The notes beneath the pieces were generated by a model. It ran no database searches and was not told the origin of the DNA. It was given only the letters and a program-made list of their open reading frames with translations. Below, in pieces: positions 34,691 to 47,736 of a stretch of DNA of 64,000 nt. Position 1 is the first letter of the stretch; every line of letters starts with the position of its first letter. The stretch covers positions 1,593,919-1,657,918 of the forward strand of contig SCFE01000058.1 in assembly GCA_004352715.1 (NCBI GenBank). The letters run 5' to 3'. Made by a program: the position numbers and the translations under genes. Source of the stretch: Hofstenia miamia (Eukaryota; Xenacoelomorpha; Acoela).

Positions 34691-36760
34691 AGAAAGCAGC
34701 TTAAATTTTGTACTTGTTTCGAAACTCAGGAGCAGTATCATATTTTTGAGCAAAATTCAGGGTTTTTATAGCCATATAGTACGATTTTGTGATTAGTTGA
34801 CTGCTTTTGCCATGTAGATGTAATAAAAGGAATGAACAGTACTGTACGTGCGATATGCAAAACGCATATATTATTTGAGTATGGTAGGTTTCACCAAAGC
34901 ATCGTAGATGATATAAGTATTGGATGTTAGAAGAAATTTTTCTAATTTTATGCAAAATAATCTTAGCAAATTTTAATTCATTATCATTTTGAACACCTAA
35001 ATATTTAACTGAATTTGTTTGTTTAGCGTTTTATTCACCGACTTTTAATTCAATATCTCTATTTATAGTAAGTTGCTTAGGTGAAAAAACAATAAATTGT
35101 GTTTTACCTATGTTAATTTTTAGATGAAATGTGTCGAAATATGTTCCTAATTTTTCAATGTTGGATTGCAAGATCTTAGCCGCAATGAATGCATTTTATC
35201 TTTCGTTAGTAGACAGGTATCATCGGCGTACTCATAGATTTCACAATTTTTAAAGTTTGCTGATATATCATTGACATATGCAAATAAAATAGGCCCTAAA
35301 ACTATGCCTTGTGGCACTCCTCGATCTGCATATAGGTATGTACATTTTTCCCAATTTAGCACAACTCTATGCTTCCTGTGTTTAAAAAAATTATTGATTA
35401 ATTTAATTGCATCCTCATGAAATCCATAGCTGTCTAATTTTCCTTCCAATATATCAAAATTCATCGAATTAAATGCCTTGCTAAGATCTAGTAAGGCAAC
35501 GCAACATAATTGTTTTTCGTTTTATTAAAATTTTTTGTTCATTAATCGATAAAATAGCATTGCTTGTACTGTACCCGGTGCGAAAAGCAAGCTGTTTATC
35601 AGATAATTTTTTTTCAGAGACAATGTACTGGTTGATTTTATAATATATTAATTTTTCAAAGTTTGTTAAATGGATGAGTTGTGGCAATAGATCTTTAATT
35701 TTTAGAATTAATTGGATTCCCCCGTCTTATATATTGGTGTGATATCAGAGTTTTTTTAAAATATTTCGAAAATCATCAATAATACATTGATTAAATGCAA
35801 AATTAGATGACCACCAGAAATATAGAAATATCGTTTAATGATGAAATATGGGATGTTATGTGTTGCTGTAGATTTATTAGTATCCAAATTTTTTACAATA
35901 TGAGCTAGTCGAAAATTGAACAATTTCTCTTTAGATGCACATGACTTTTTTTATTCCTGTGATGATTTAAAAAATTTAAATTTTCCTACATCTCTAAAAG
36001 TTTCATTTAACAAGTTTATTATTTTCTTACTGTCGGTAGTTATTTCATTGCCTTGTCTTAGTTGTTTTATTTCACTTTTGCTGCCATTTGTGTTGCCAAT
36101 ACTTCTTTGCAAAAACTTCAATTTCTGCTTTGCTGTAGACAAAAAAATACGCCACGATTTGAATCAGATTTTTTAAGCCTAAGATTTCTAATTGATTTTT
36201 TCGACTGTTCATAAAGTGCCCAATTATCGGTTGTCGGTTGAGATTGGGCTAAATAAATTTTCACTTGGGCTCTAATTTGTTGGTCGTCGGCATTTCTGCT
36301 AATTAATTCACGTTTTGTGGCGGCTCGCCGCCTCTTAATTGGTGCCGCTATGTTCAAAGCTTTACAGATTTCGGTAGAAAGAAAATTTAGCATTTGTTGA
36401 CCAGATTATTTTAGTGTATAAATATTGTCATATGGGATATTGTATAGCAGCTTTTGCATACATTCATCATTATAATTTGAATAATCTCGTGCAAAAAATT
36501 TTTTTCTTAGGATTGGGTAGTGTATTAGATATATAAATGCAAAGGGCATGGTCACTAAATGATTCAGCAATCAGAGTTTTTAAATTTTCGCGAGGAAATA
36601 ATCTATGAGTCCACTTCGCGTTGTTTCATTTATATTGACAGGGTAAAGATTTAATAATGAACACAATTTATATAATTTCCTTCATAATTTTTGACATAGT
36701 TTATGTTAGAATCACTGAATATATTAAGTGTTTGAATACAATTAGAAGTATTGTCAATTT
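34690..36760 (-). pseudogene. LINE ORF2 remnant (endonuclease end plus reverse transcriptase)
   Basis: Read on the minus strand from 36760: an endonuclease C-terminal part with FSDSNINYVKN and SDHALCIYIS (the SDH-type motif), a linker (36118-36393), the RT region LIHLTNFEKLIYYKINQYI (35.6 kb), GVPQGIVLGPILFAYVNDI, the catalytic EYADDTCLL (35.2 kb), a KTQFIVFSPK block and the thumb region (34701-34955). This is the arrangement of L2/CR1/Jockey-group non-LTR elements. Many stops and frame changes mean it is dead. Only the end of the endonuclease fits in the space before ORF1, so the front of ORF2 is deleted. Confidence 0.8.
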
Positions 36761-36979
36761 CAGTGTGATTTTGGTCGTGATATGTAATATATAGTTACAT
36801 TTTTAAAGTACAGAACAAATAGTAAATTTATAGATAAGAAAATATGTACCTTATTCAAAAGAAGTTTCATTGTGGAAAGTGATTAGTAGACGATAGATGT
36901 GACAAGAGTTGGAAGAAGGACATGGCGAGTGTTCGTTGCAGCAGCTTGACAATATGAGGTTGATTTTGACCTAAATAAA

Positions 36980-37540
36980 CTAATAAACGAGCGCGGTGGT
37001 GTGTTAGAAAGTTCTTCAGACGTCGGATGAATTTAGAAAGACTTTTGGAAGAGGTGAATTCCATCTTTTGCCAAGAGTTGAGAATCTATTTCGACGAGGA
37101 GAGAGTAGAAAGATGTCAAACATCGGAATTACAGAGTAACAGTTATTGGCGAGACTTGTAAGAATTCTATTATGTTCTTTGTTGGAGAAGTTTTTCGATA
37201 GGGTTTCGTCAGCACAAACCGGAGTTATCTCAAAGAAGAAAATACGGCGAGGAGTAAACTTAAGGCGAATTTCATGCTTTAGGTTTTTGAGCTTTGATTT
37301 GAATAAAATAGAATCGAAGGTTAGAGCATCTATGAGTTCAGTATTAATGATGATTGTATAAATGGGAGTCGTAGGATACAATGAAATCTTTCGCGTAAGC
37401 TGGGACGTGTTGTGTCCTGGGTATGAATGTATTGTCGTTACTTCATTGTGGATGAGATTATGACTGCACGCGGACTTTACAATCCTGCTTCCCAATATTA
37501 AAGTTGTTGTATCAGGCTTAATGCGGTTTACGAAGGCTTG
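36980..37540 (-). pseudogene. LINE ORF1 with SGNH/esterase-like domain, frameshifted
   Basis: The frame from about 37510 reads TLILGSRIVKSACSHNL, matching the LGDSI block of SGNH hydrolases with the Asp/Ser order disturbed. It continues YPTTPIYTIIINTELIDAL (block III position) and RRIFFFEITPV. After a frame change near 37075 comes LLAKDGIHLFQKSF, the DxxH block of the family. Esterase-type ORF1 proteins are known from some CR1/L2-type LINEs. It lies directly upstream, in the same orientation, of the ORF2 remnant at 34690-36760, so they are probably one element. DNA from 37540 to about 37860 may be its linker region. Confidence 0.65.
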
Positions 37541-37860
37541 AGGGTTTCTTTGAGGCGATGATTTTGGATTATCTGTGTCTCTTTCTGCTGCAGTTCTTTC
37601 TTTAGGTGTTTTCGAATTGTCAGGTGAATCTTTCTGGAGAGCAAGGAGAAGAAATAGATAGGCGTTTCTGAGATTTTTCAGGGAGGACTTCTTGTTTTGA
37701 ATCAGTGGCAGTGAGTGATGACTTAAAGAGATTATGACTTAATCAATAGAACATTTGGTGGAGCAGCGTTTTGTTTTTAAGTTTTGCAAAGTTAGTTGCC
37801 GCATCCAGGCACGTAGCGCCGTTGAAGACAACGTTTTGAATCAAGAACCCTAGAAACACG

Positions 37861-40260
37861 ACCGTTCTCTACGGGAGCTGACATAATTGCCTCAATTACC
37901 GCCGCCAGCCAGCGTTATCGGTAGCAATCAAGAGACCAGCAGGTGAAAAAGAATTCTTATGCTGAAGCGAAGTTCATGTATTTAAGCGAATATCGACTAC
38001 GGCTGTTCAAGCAGAGCTGATTGATTCGAAAGCAAAACTTAGAGAAGCTAAGAAATTGTGACGTCTCTCGAGTCGTGGCAAACCCAGCTGGTCAATGAAA
38101 GAGACATACCTTCAACTTCGTTTTAGAGTCTTCATTTTGAATCACTCAGAATACTTATCAGTACTTGTTTGAAACTTGTATCTTCTTATGTTTATGTTGT
38201 TATTAGCTGTAGATTACTATCATGTAATGTACTTACTTACTTATAGAGCCGCACTACCCGTTACCAGGATTGGGTTTCCTCTTCTGTTATTGTCCTCCAC
38301 TGATTCATGTGTTTTCCACTAAAAATTTTTAAAAAAGTGAGACTTGATATTGGCTGAAGCACTCAAAAAACGTATTTTTTTCAGTGGGGTTGGGAGGTCT
38401 CTGTTTTGCCCCCCTGGTGTACCCATATCTTTATCCAGAAGCAATATGATTGAGTAGACAGAGATGGACACGGGTCGAACATCTCACACCCACCTCGGCC
38501 CGTCAACTATTATTTCAAGAACGTTTTCGGCCCGTCAAAATTTATTGATCTATTTCAACACATTAATTTTTGGCTGTAGCACTAAGTCCAATTTGACTAC
38601 AATCTCTTTTTGACTTAGCGGAAGTTGCTTGGGTGGCATATATCTTCAATGCAACGTTACACAAACTTGGATTGGTGCTTCTATTCAGATGTCAAAAATG
38701 CATATTTACAAACTTGCTACAATTTTTTCCGTTTTTTGTCCGTAATTTAAAATATCTTCGGCCCGGCCTGTTTCAGGGCTGCCCGGCCCATGATCTAGTC
38801 CGGTCTGTGTCTATCTCTGAGAGTAGAACATCCTGTTCCTATGGTTACACCAACTGAACGCGATATACTGAAATTTAATTGAAATGTTTCATAGTTTGTT
38901 TCCGGTATTTTCCTTCGATTTGCTTATAATATTTTATTAATATCGTTTGATAGTCAGTCGCGGAAACCGTAATTCCTTAATCTCCCCAATTATCCAAGTT
39001 AATATTCATAGCATTAAAAAACATTTTATAGATATTTTTTTACTATATGTTAATATTATATTTGTAATAGGTTTTTCTCTCAATGTAACATATTATACAT
39101 TGGACATTCGCACCAAAAAATTCTTAAATTAACTAATATTTTGTCACTGTCATTGCAGTAGTTTGAAATTTTGAAAATATTCATATTTGCATATTCAGGC
39201 AAGTACATAATATATAAATTTAAACATACAGTTGATGAGAAATTATTCTGGAAGGCACTAGTTCTAAAGTTTATAGGCAAAAGCAGGATATTAGCAACGA
39301 TTCTTCTCATATATTAGCTTGGTGTTTAAATTTACATTTTCATGTGTGCACCATATATTTCGTAAGTTGAAATGTATACTTACTGATACTTGCATAAAAA
39401 TCATTTATTGTCATGAAAAACCAATATAGAATACACAATATAATTTACCAATAGTGAAAAGCATTACCTGTTTTCCTGTTATTGTTGATGTTCCGTTTGT
39501 TATTATATTAAAATTTCGCAATAAATGCAACCAATATAGATGAGCGGAAGGTCGTTTGTGATATGTAGATTGATATCTTAATTACACTACCTTACTTGAT
39601 GTTTACGATTACTGCTAAAATGGTTCGTTTGCCTTTAACTCCGTTTAAATGCTAAAGATGTCAAAGTTATGTATTGGAGCACAGATTTCAGTCCGTTTTA
39701 ATCTTAAATTTTAATTTAAACTGAGAATAAAGCAGCTAGTTAAATTCATGATTTCAATGTCATATACCACTAGTCCTAATTAAGTTAATCACGAGCATCC
39801 CTTCGATAATAAGCAAACTGCGATTGCTATTAACCTTAGTTGATAAATTATTAGTAAGATTCGTCTGAGCAGAATTTAATAAGATTATGTACATTAAAAA
39901 GCATACATTAAATGATTTCAAAAACTTAAAACGGAGAATTACTACTGGTTAAAACAAATGCTCCTATTTTGTTTTAACGCACAATTTTGTAATTCATTGA
40001 GTAAGAACAGACAATATGTTTTATGCGAAGTTGTAAATATTTATATTTATTTTTGCTTGAATGAATGAATTTACTATTGCTACTATTAATGTTAGCGTCT
40101 TTCTAAATGGAATTTCATGTCAACAGATTGGTCCCCAAAAATTCCGTCTAAAATGTAGTAGGTCAATGTGTCTGAGATTGTTGTTAGAAGTTTCGCCTCG
40201 AATTTCTCCGATAATGTTTTCTCTCTACCCTGGGCCACCTGCCACACCCCGCTGATCGCC
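37861..40260. other. Spacer, no clear gene
   Basis: The block 38230-38830, locally richer in GC and with CTTACTTACTTATAGAGCC, resembles the tail of a retroelement, but I cannot assign it. The remainder is AT-rich without supported features. Confidence 0.4.
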
Positions 40261-40299
40261 TATGTCCAATGATATTTCAATCAAGCTTAATTTCTCCAA

Positions 40300-41520
40300 A
40301 TTGTCTAGTCCTTGCTATCTTGACAGCTTCCCATCCTTTGTAATTCAAGAAACCTCCTCAACTATTTCCATTTAAAGTATCTCTTCTACATTTGCTCCTC
40401 TAAGCGTTTTCCGCCTTGCTGAAAAATATCTTAAAAAATCAAATCAGCTTCCCTCCTCTCACTTCATAATGTTCTATGGCTATTCTTTCTCGGCTGTCAA
40501 TAATCTTTGGTCACGTGTTCCCTTAAATTCGTCACCTCATCTCTTCTTTTCAGCATTTTAACCTTCTGGGTAGTCGTAATGATCCTGGCTGCATTATCTT
40601 TCTTGACATTTATAAAGCTTTTGACCATCTCCCCGTTCCATTCTTCCTGATAAATTAAGTTTATTTGGCTTTGATACTGATTTCATCGAGCCTTTCCTCC
40701 AGTCTTACCTGTCCAATCTTCGTCAGTGTGTCAAAATCAATTCGTCTATTTCCTCTCCTGCCTTTGTCACTAGTGGTGCTCCCAACATTCTGTTTGCTGT
40801 TCTGTTTTTCTCGTTGCTATTAACGACCTCCCTTAATCTGTCCTCAACTCATCCTGTCTACTGTACGTCGATGACACTGCGATTTTCAATTTGGGTTGTT
40901 CTTTTGCCTCCAATATTACCCCTGATCTTGAGCTTTTGTCTACTTGGTCTTCCGTTAACCATTTTGATTTTAACCCTTTGAACTTTTCTCGTCATCAAAC
41001 TAATCTTGGAGTTCAACTTGCTGCAAACTTATATTGGTCAGAACATGTGTCCTTTCGTCTCCGCACAGCTCATTCCATAGAACTGTTCCAGAAGCGTGCT
41101 TTCAAATGGATCTCTCCTTTGCCGCTGTCGCTTTACATTCATTTCTGTGATCTCCTCCTGTTCAGTCGTTTGCTCACTTGCAAATTGGACCTTGATCATT
41201 TTGATTTCATAAAGTTCTCTAATTCCCACCACACGCTCTGATGGTGTTGTTACGTCTTTTCTTCGTCGTCCCAAGAAATATCGCACACTTTACTTTTTTT
41301 CAATCATGCTTATGCTGCTGCTAGTTTCATCTTGACTCTCAATCCCCCAACGGCCATTGATTTTTCCTCGCCCGAGCTTCAAGAAATAGTTGATGTCTTC
41401 CTCCCAATTCGCCTACTCTTTCATCTGTTTCTACTTCATCTCCTGTGACTGTTCTTGTTGCCGTAAAACTTGACTGTATTTTTATTTTACTCTTAGGAAT
41501 GTCATTCTGGCTGTGAAGCA
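40300..41520 (+). mobile_element. LINE fragment (reverse transcriptase, 3' part)
   Basis: Plus-strand frames give IIFLDIYKAFDHLPVPFF (RT block with catalytic Asp), FLQSYLSNLRQCVKINSS, a degenerate YVDDT region near 40860, then LGVQLAANLYWSEHVSF, FQKRAFKWISPLPLSL and, near 41430, STSSPVTVLVA. The same C-terminal end occurs at 45163-45520, so the two are members of one family. Frames are broken. The base composition is pyrimidine-rich and less AT-rich than its surroundings, as expected of an insertion. Confidence 0.7.
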
Positions 41521-42268
41521 CATGAATGATTTTTTAAGAATTTCTAATCGAAAGTATGACATTATTACTGGTCAATATTTGTCAAATTTATTTATTTAAA
41601 GGAGTCGATGTGCTGTTTTCATGTAAAAGCCTATATATCTCTGTAGATGAGTTATAGCACCCTAACTAACTCTAAGTTTCCACATAATTATTTTTCAATC
41701 ACGTAAAATGGTTAATGAATGAGAAAGCTAAAACTGAAGGCGCCGCTGTGTTCAAATGATTTATCACATTTAAAATCGCAGTGCAACAACTAAAGCAAAG
41801 TTATGTATAAAACTGTCTGTTCCTGTGCAAACTCATTTCTTGCGTTTTGTACTATGAGTTTTCGGAAAATATTTATAAGAGAACATTGAGTGTTGGGTAT
41901 CAATAAATACATTTATATTATTTGCACATTATAAATATTCAGCCACTGGAAGAGCTACTTCTATTTACATTTATGTATAGAACAATTGTGTAAATGTGTT
42001 TAAACAATCCTCAGAGCTGCATATAATGCAAATTTGTATTAATTTTGCCATTCATTTCAAAACATGTTTTGAATAAACTTATACCAAACATTCCAAGTAG
42101 ATTTCTCATTTGTGTTGAATGAAAGGATATATAGTTGAAAATTATTAGGAATCTGCATAGAAAAGTATATTCAATCCGGTATTTCCGATGTCTTATTGTG
42201 TGCATAATTACGCATTTACATTGGTTTTTATTGAACAATATATGTTTTAAACGTTTTTTTAGATAATA
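41521..42268. other. Spacer upstream of fringe
   Basis: 750 bp of AT-rich DNA. A TTTTTTTAG acceptor-like run ends at 42261, just before the fringe ATG, so a 5' untranslated exon or a trans-splice site may precede it. Confidence 0.4.
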
Positions 42269-45200
42269 ATGCGTGTCACACGTGCCGAAGGCAGCAATAG
42301 ACACATTTTGTTCCTTGGTTTTGCAATAGTCCTAATATTGACCGTATTCATATATCGCGGTTCGTTATTTTTCCGAAAGCCCTTCTCCGTTCAAATTTTT
42401 TCGCCTTCTATATTTATTGCAGTGAGGTCTTCTCATTCCACTAAAGATCGCATTCTTCTTCTTTCTCAAACTTGGTTTAGAACTTTTGAATCGACTAGCG
42501 CTAAAGTCCATGTGTTTTCAGATGCCAACTATTCATATTTAGTAAGTTGTCAATTTTTTGTTTATATGTATCTAACTCCAATTTGAGGACTATTCGTTTA
42601 AAAAAGATGACAGTTTAAAAATTTCCTTCGTCTGCATGGTTTTTACAATTAATCTTAAACAAGCCAGATTTTTAAAAATTTTTTATGGTTTGGTGCTGCG
42701 ATCTCTGGTTCAATTGCGTTGGGAGATATATGTAAATATGAAGAAACAGTTAAATTTCTTTTTTAAATAGACGTTAGATATGGAGAGACTTTAAATCGAA
42801 ATTTTCAAATATAACTAGTTAATGTTTTCAACATTAAAATGGACGATAGAGAGTTTAAGATTAACTAGTTTTTTAGTTTTTTATTAGTTGAATACAGAAT
42901 TTTTTGCATTTGAGAAATAATGTACACTTTCACTAAACCATCACTGCAATTTTGATATTTTTATTTCACTTCACAAGGTAGAATATTAGGATTGTCGGAT
43001 CGTTTTGGGCCTAAGCTTAAAGTTTTTCTTAAAGATTACAAGCAGGCCACAAAAAACCAATACCATTAATAAAATATCCGTTTGACAGAATTACGCTACT
43101 AATTTGGTCATTTTAGTCCAAAAGCCGTTTGAAAATTCACCAAATGCTTTATAGTAGTAAAATGTTAATAGACTAGTATACTGATTTTTTCAAAAGTAGT
43201 TTACAATTTTTTGCTCATTTCTTTGAAAATATAACTTTGTTTCATAAAATTCCAGTACTTTAACATGGATTATCCATGCCGATAACATACTATTCCGAAA
43301 TGTTTAGCTTTTAAAATTTTTGCAACATTGACTTTATCTACCATGACGTGCTATTTTTGTGCACTGAATATAATTGAAATTTCAATTTCATAGGCTTTGG
43401 AGATGAAAAGACATATTTTTATAAAATTCCTACTCGTTTGCCATTGTTTGAAGTGTGTTTGAGGCATCGGCAATTACTTATAAACACTTTTGCGGGGGGT
43501 TCTTCAGTCTGGTGTGCATAACCCTGACAAGATGACTTCCTAATATCAGCCATTGGAGCAAAGCGGCATTTCATCAAACTGTCTTGAATATCCTGCATCT
43601 TGTAAAGTATATTAAAATCTAGATTATTATGACGTCCACCGTATCTCTGTTTTTTGGACGAAAAACAATATATTGCTAAATACTGAACAAATGCCTAGTA
43701 GATTTAAATTGCAATTTTCTCCACTGCGCTGTTGATCAGATGGTTATCACAAGGAACATAATAACTTTATTGATTCTATGTTCAAGAGATCTTTGGAAAC
43801 CATTAATTTCCTCAACATTGTTGATGTTCAGACACAGAGAAAAAGTTAGCTACAAGAGAAAAATATCAGTAAAATTAGTTTCATATCCAGAAAATAAGAT
43901 TATTCTAGTTTAGCATAGATCAAAACATATAAACATTATAGGAACATATATGCACAAAAGGTTTAATAATCCATTATTGATTAAAGAAGCTTGTATGCTG
44001 TGGTCCATTACATCGAACAATGATGAGCAGTGTGCAGATGTGATTTCTATTGTCCATACCATCTATATTTTGTTTATCAAATTTTGTAGGGAAGTTTGAT
44101 TCAGTATTGAGTCAAGCTTTAAGTCAGTTTTTGACCCTTTTTGAAATGTGGGCGGGTACACCATCATATTGGAAGATTGGGTAGTTTCCAAGAGGTATCC
44201 ACTTTTGCAGTTTCTCTTGTAAAATATCCACACAAGAACAACATTTTAGATGAACATGCATAGCAACTGAAAATTTTAATTTTAATGAAATTACCCTATT
44301 TAGTAGGCCTATATTAAGGTGGTCTAAATTTTGAACCAGTAATCCACAAATACTTATTGGGTTGATCTTGAAAACAATGTTTAGTTTTTCCTAAACACAA
44401 TGCAACATCGCACATTGAACATTTCCAGTCCGTTCTCACTGGCTTAGATTTTGAACTGCATAACGTCTTGTTTTTTGCCGAATCTCAACTGAAACTTGAG
44501 GTTTATGTTTTTGATTTGTACTGGGCCTCCTGGCATTTTGGATTTGCTCTTTTTTGCGACGTAGGCCTTCGAAACTAATCCATCAATAACGTCAAGTCGA
44601 TAATTCTTCATCGGTTTGCTTTCGGTGGCTATTTTTTTGTAGGTAATAAAAGCATTTACAACAGCTGCGTCAATTATGTAGAAGAATATTTGATGCCACC
44701 ACTTCTTACTTTTTTAGTCAATTTCATATTCAGCTTTCCTTTGATCAAACTTATCAACACAGTTCATGTTAGAATTGTAATCTTTTATTGCTTCTGAACA
44801 CTTTACTTAATTACGATTCCATCCTTTTCTTTTGATTAACTTCTACTACCTGTTTGGGATCATGGAATTTTGTAAGGAGATATACAATACGACGATCTTT
44901 CCATTTCACCACTGCGACACAATCTTCACTAGTAGACCAATCGTCATATTTTCGTGTCATGACCTTATCAACAACAAATTTCGTGGGAATCTTCTTGTTT
45001 TCTTAGCCCTTTCGCATGCATCTATTCCAATATTCTTTAGATCTTTTCGGAGGTCATAGCTATTGAAATAGTTATCAAAGTAGACCTTATAGTGCCCACT
45101 TTTTAATTCTGATGTAAGTTTCCTAACAACTGTACCTCCTAGATCTTTAGTAATTCGGCAACGAGTACAGTTACAGGAGATGAAGTAGGAGCAGATGGAC

Positions 45201-46095
45201 GAGTAGGCAAAGCGAGAGAACGGATCAGCAAAGAGGAAAGACAGAAAAGATTTCTCAAAGCGCGAGGGCAAGGAAAAAGGTCAATCTCAACAGGAGGTTT
45301 GAGAGTCAGGAGAAAATTTTCCGAAGCACACGCACGATTAAAAAACGACTGAAGAGTTCGATGTTTCTTGAAACGACGAACAGAGAACGTGACAACACTA
45401 TCAGAACGAGTATAGAGAGGGTCAAGGTCCAGCTTGCGAGTTTGTAAACGATTGAACAGAAGGAGATCACAGTCATGAAAGTGAAGTGACAGCGGGAGAG
45501 TGGAGAACTTGAACAGAGCTTCTTTTCATATACAATAAGGCACTTTACGCCTCTAGAGAAGGAAAGACTTGGAATGTATGTTAATATGTTGCATGGGTGT
45601 CAAAGCATAAATAGCAAACCTATTGCATTAATAATTTCTAAGGAGTAATCATTATTGTCATAAGTATTGTCAGACAATATTTCTGGGAGTTGAATGCCAC
45701 ATATCATGTCAGAAAATAGGTTAAATTTGCAATTGTGTCATGATAAACTTGGTTGTTTATAGCTAGTTTTATATTTAAAAACAGTTTCGATTGTGCAATG
45801 CCACTCAAAGGGATTGGATTTCTCATGCAAAACCCAGGATATCATTTGATTTTGAATATTATTATTAGACACAAATGATAGATCTATATACCTGTAATGT
45901 CCTTTAGAATTGACCATGTAGCTTCTCATTAACCAGTTAAAGCATATTCTCCAACAGAAAATCACAATTCTTGACATTCTGAATAGCATCTAGCACCACT
46001 CCAAGCATGGTGATGACAGTTAACGTTGCGGGAAATTATTGCTTTTGTAGTATATCTCGATAAGCAAGTTAAGAATGAAGAGATTTCGCGAATTA

Positions 46096-46130
<35 letters not shown>

Positions 46131-47736
46131 GATTATATATATATATATAATGAAGACAATTGTAGCATTCTCTTATCCATTTGTAATTATATGACAACTA
46201 AAGATTTGTTAACCTTAAGATTTTAACAGAATTCATCATAAAATGTGGAATATCAATAGCTGCAACCGACTTGTCTTGCTATAACTACAAGAGAATAGAG
46301 CTGTAAATTGAAATATTATAGCAAGGTTCTTAAATAAGAAAAATTGAATTAGAATTTTTATACAACATGAGCTCATCAAGATTAGAAATCATTCTCAATA
46401 TTTTTCTGAATTATTAGAATTGAATTTTTTTGCTTATGCATTATAAGGAAGTTTCTGTGCATTTATGAAAGAATGGCAATATTTACATTCAGAGCAATGT
46501 CATTCTATTAATTTATGTTTATACCATGACACCATGAATTCAAAGTGTTTATTCCTAAGTATTCAGTTTATCATTGACCACCGTCCTGGGCAATTTTAGC
46601 TTTATTGTGATCTTGAATATAAGGGCACTGCAGTTAATTTGATCGCCAGTACTCACTATGACATCATGACATCCCATAAAAATGAATTATTTTATTCCCA
46701 ATGGCTTCATTTGATCATTGGTCACCATCTTGTCAGATGCTAACGTAAGATGAGTATAAATAACTCCTGCACACTCCTGGTTTTAAATATGCCAAAAATG
46801 CTTGGCCTAGATAATAGGGTATTAGTATATCATTGTAGACTTAAGACACATAATGGTGATAGTGATTTTAAGAAATTCTCATTATTGTAAAATGCCTGTA
46901 CGAAAACATTTTAACACATGAATAGAAAATTATTGAATTTTTTGCTTTATGTAACCCTTGATTGTTTAGCCTCCTCATATCACTCTACATCGCCTTAGTT
47001 GCTCTGGATTATATACGAATGAGGGCCTTTGTTGTAAGATGAATGCTGAATTAATGTACTATGCCGACATGTCTACTCCTCAAACACAGTGGTTCTGTCA
47101 CGTAGACGACGATGTATATATTAATAAAATCCAACTCTTCACCTTTTTGTCTGGCTTCTCCTCGAATAAAGACTACTATTTTGGGAAGAAAAGCGTTTCC
47201 GAACCAATTAAACTCTATTGGGAGGTAATGTTTTTAATGCGGGCTATCTGCATTTAATGAAATAACTGAATTCTCGCACTGATGATTTATTTGTTTTATA
47301 TGACCGAAATTTTGTTTAGGAATCCGACGCTTCAGACACTTTTCCAAAACGGGGTTTTGAATTTGGTACTGGTGGTGCTGGATTTTGTCTTAGCCGCTCC
47401 CTTGCTCATAAACTTGCCACATTCTTTAGGAATCGTCGTTTTCTCGAGCGCTGCTCAATTAATGGTGCCACGGATGATCTGTTAATTGGTTATCTAGTCA
47501 CACATAAACTAAAAAACCATCTCACCGAAGTACCTTTTTTTAATTCACATTTGGACGAACTTAACAAATTTGAAGGAGAAAAACTTTTACAACAAATTAC
47601 AGTTAGCTACAATAATGGCAATGTAGTCGATATCCCAGGTTATCTTCCAATCACAGAAGACCCTACCAGGTTGAAGTCGTTATATTGTTTAGAAAACCAC
47701 TATTCAATTGCTAAATGCAACGATATCTTTCTTTAG
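42269..47736 (+). CDS. fng: Fringe glycosyltransferase (3 exons, complete, 314 residues)
   Basis: Exons are 42269-42541, 46970-47224 and 47320-47736, all junctions in phase 0, stop TAG at 47734. Residues about 13-30 (ILFLGFAIVLILTVFIY) form the single signal anchor of a type II Golgi protein. IAVRSSHSTKDRILLLSQTW opens the catalytic domain. HVDDDVYIN (Asp137-139) is the Mn/UDP-GlcNAc-binding DDD motif. GTGGAGFCLS and NGATDDLLIGY match the acceptor/catalytic blocks, and FNSHLD and the cysteine-bearing end (LYCLENHYSIAKC) complete the fold. From family knowledge, fringe adds GlcNAc to O-fucose on Notch EGF repeats in the Golgi and tunes ligand choice. The length is close to vertebrate fringes (about 320-380). 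Intron 1 is 4.4 kb and full of transposon remains; intron 2 is 95 bp. ATTAAA at 47816 is a possible poly(A) signal. HSD17B4 follows on the same strand 1.4 kb on. Confidence 0.95.
42838..43345 (+). repeat. Dispersed repeat, copy A (fringe intron 1)
   Basis: About 500 bp that aligns in the same orientation with 54841-55424, with frequent substitutions and indels. Shared blocks include TGGACGATAG, ACTAAACCATCACT, TTAAAGTTTTTCTTAAAG and ATTGACTTTATC. Confidence 0.8.
44070..44225 (-). mobile_element. Possible mariner/Tc1 transposase fragment
   Basis: The minus strand reads KWIPLGNYPIFQYDGVPAHI followed by SKRVKN. This parallels the ...FQQDGAPAHT... block with the second catalytic Asp of Tc1/mariner transposases. 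Stops follow immediately. It is only about 50 residues. Confidence 0.45.
44400..45160 (-). pseudogene. piggyBac transposase C-terminal half, broken
   Basis: The minus strand from 45160 reads ITKDLGGTVVRKLTSELKSG, HYKVYFDNYFNSYDL (catalytic Asp of the DNFF motif) and KNIGIDACERAKK (normally GT.R). After a frame change it reads DDWSTSEDCVAVVKWKDRR and LLTKFHDPK. Degenerate frames then match the C-terminal region (EAIKDYN-like, WWHQIFFYII-like). The order and spacing are those of piggyBac (DDE_Tnp_1_7). The N-terminal half is replaced by the LINE piece at 45163. Confidence 0.75.
45163..45530 (-). mobile_element. 5'-truncated LINE 3' end inserted in piggyBac remnant
   Basis: The minus strand reads LPLSLHFHDCDLLLFNRLQT, RKLDLDPLYTRSD, FFNRACASENFLLTLKPP and PTSSPVTVLVA. 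It aligns over about 115 residues with the end of the LINE at 41090-41470 on the opposite strand and is better preserved. It joins piggyBac coding sequence directly at about 45160. A 5'-truncated insertion is typical of LINEs. Confidence 0.75.
45531..46969. other. Rest of fringe intron 1
   Basis: No supported gene. An 83-codon minus-strand ORF at 45738-45989 is unassigned. Contains (TA)n at 46098-46150. Confidence 0.5.
46098..46150. repeat. (TA)n microsatellite
   Basis: Two TA runs split by ATGAT. Confidence 0.95.

Noticed and set aside
38230-38830. Possible retroelement tail or SINE
   Set aside because: Only locally different composition; no boundaries, promoter boxes or coding match could be shown.
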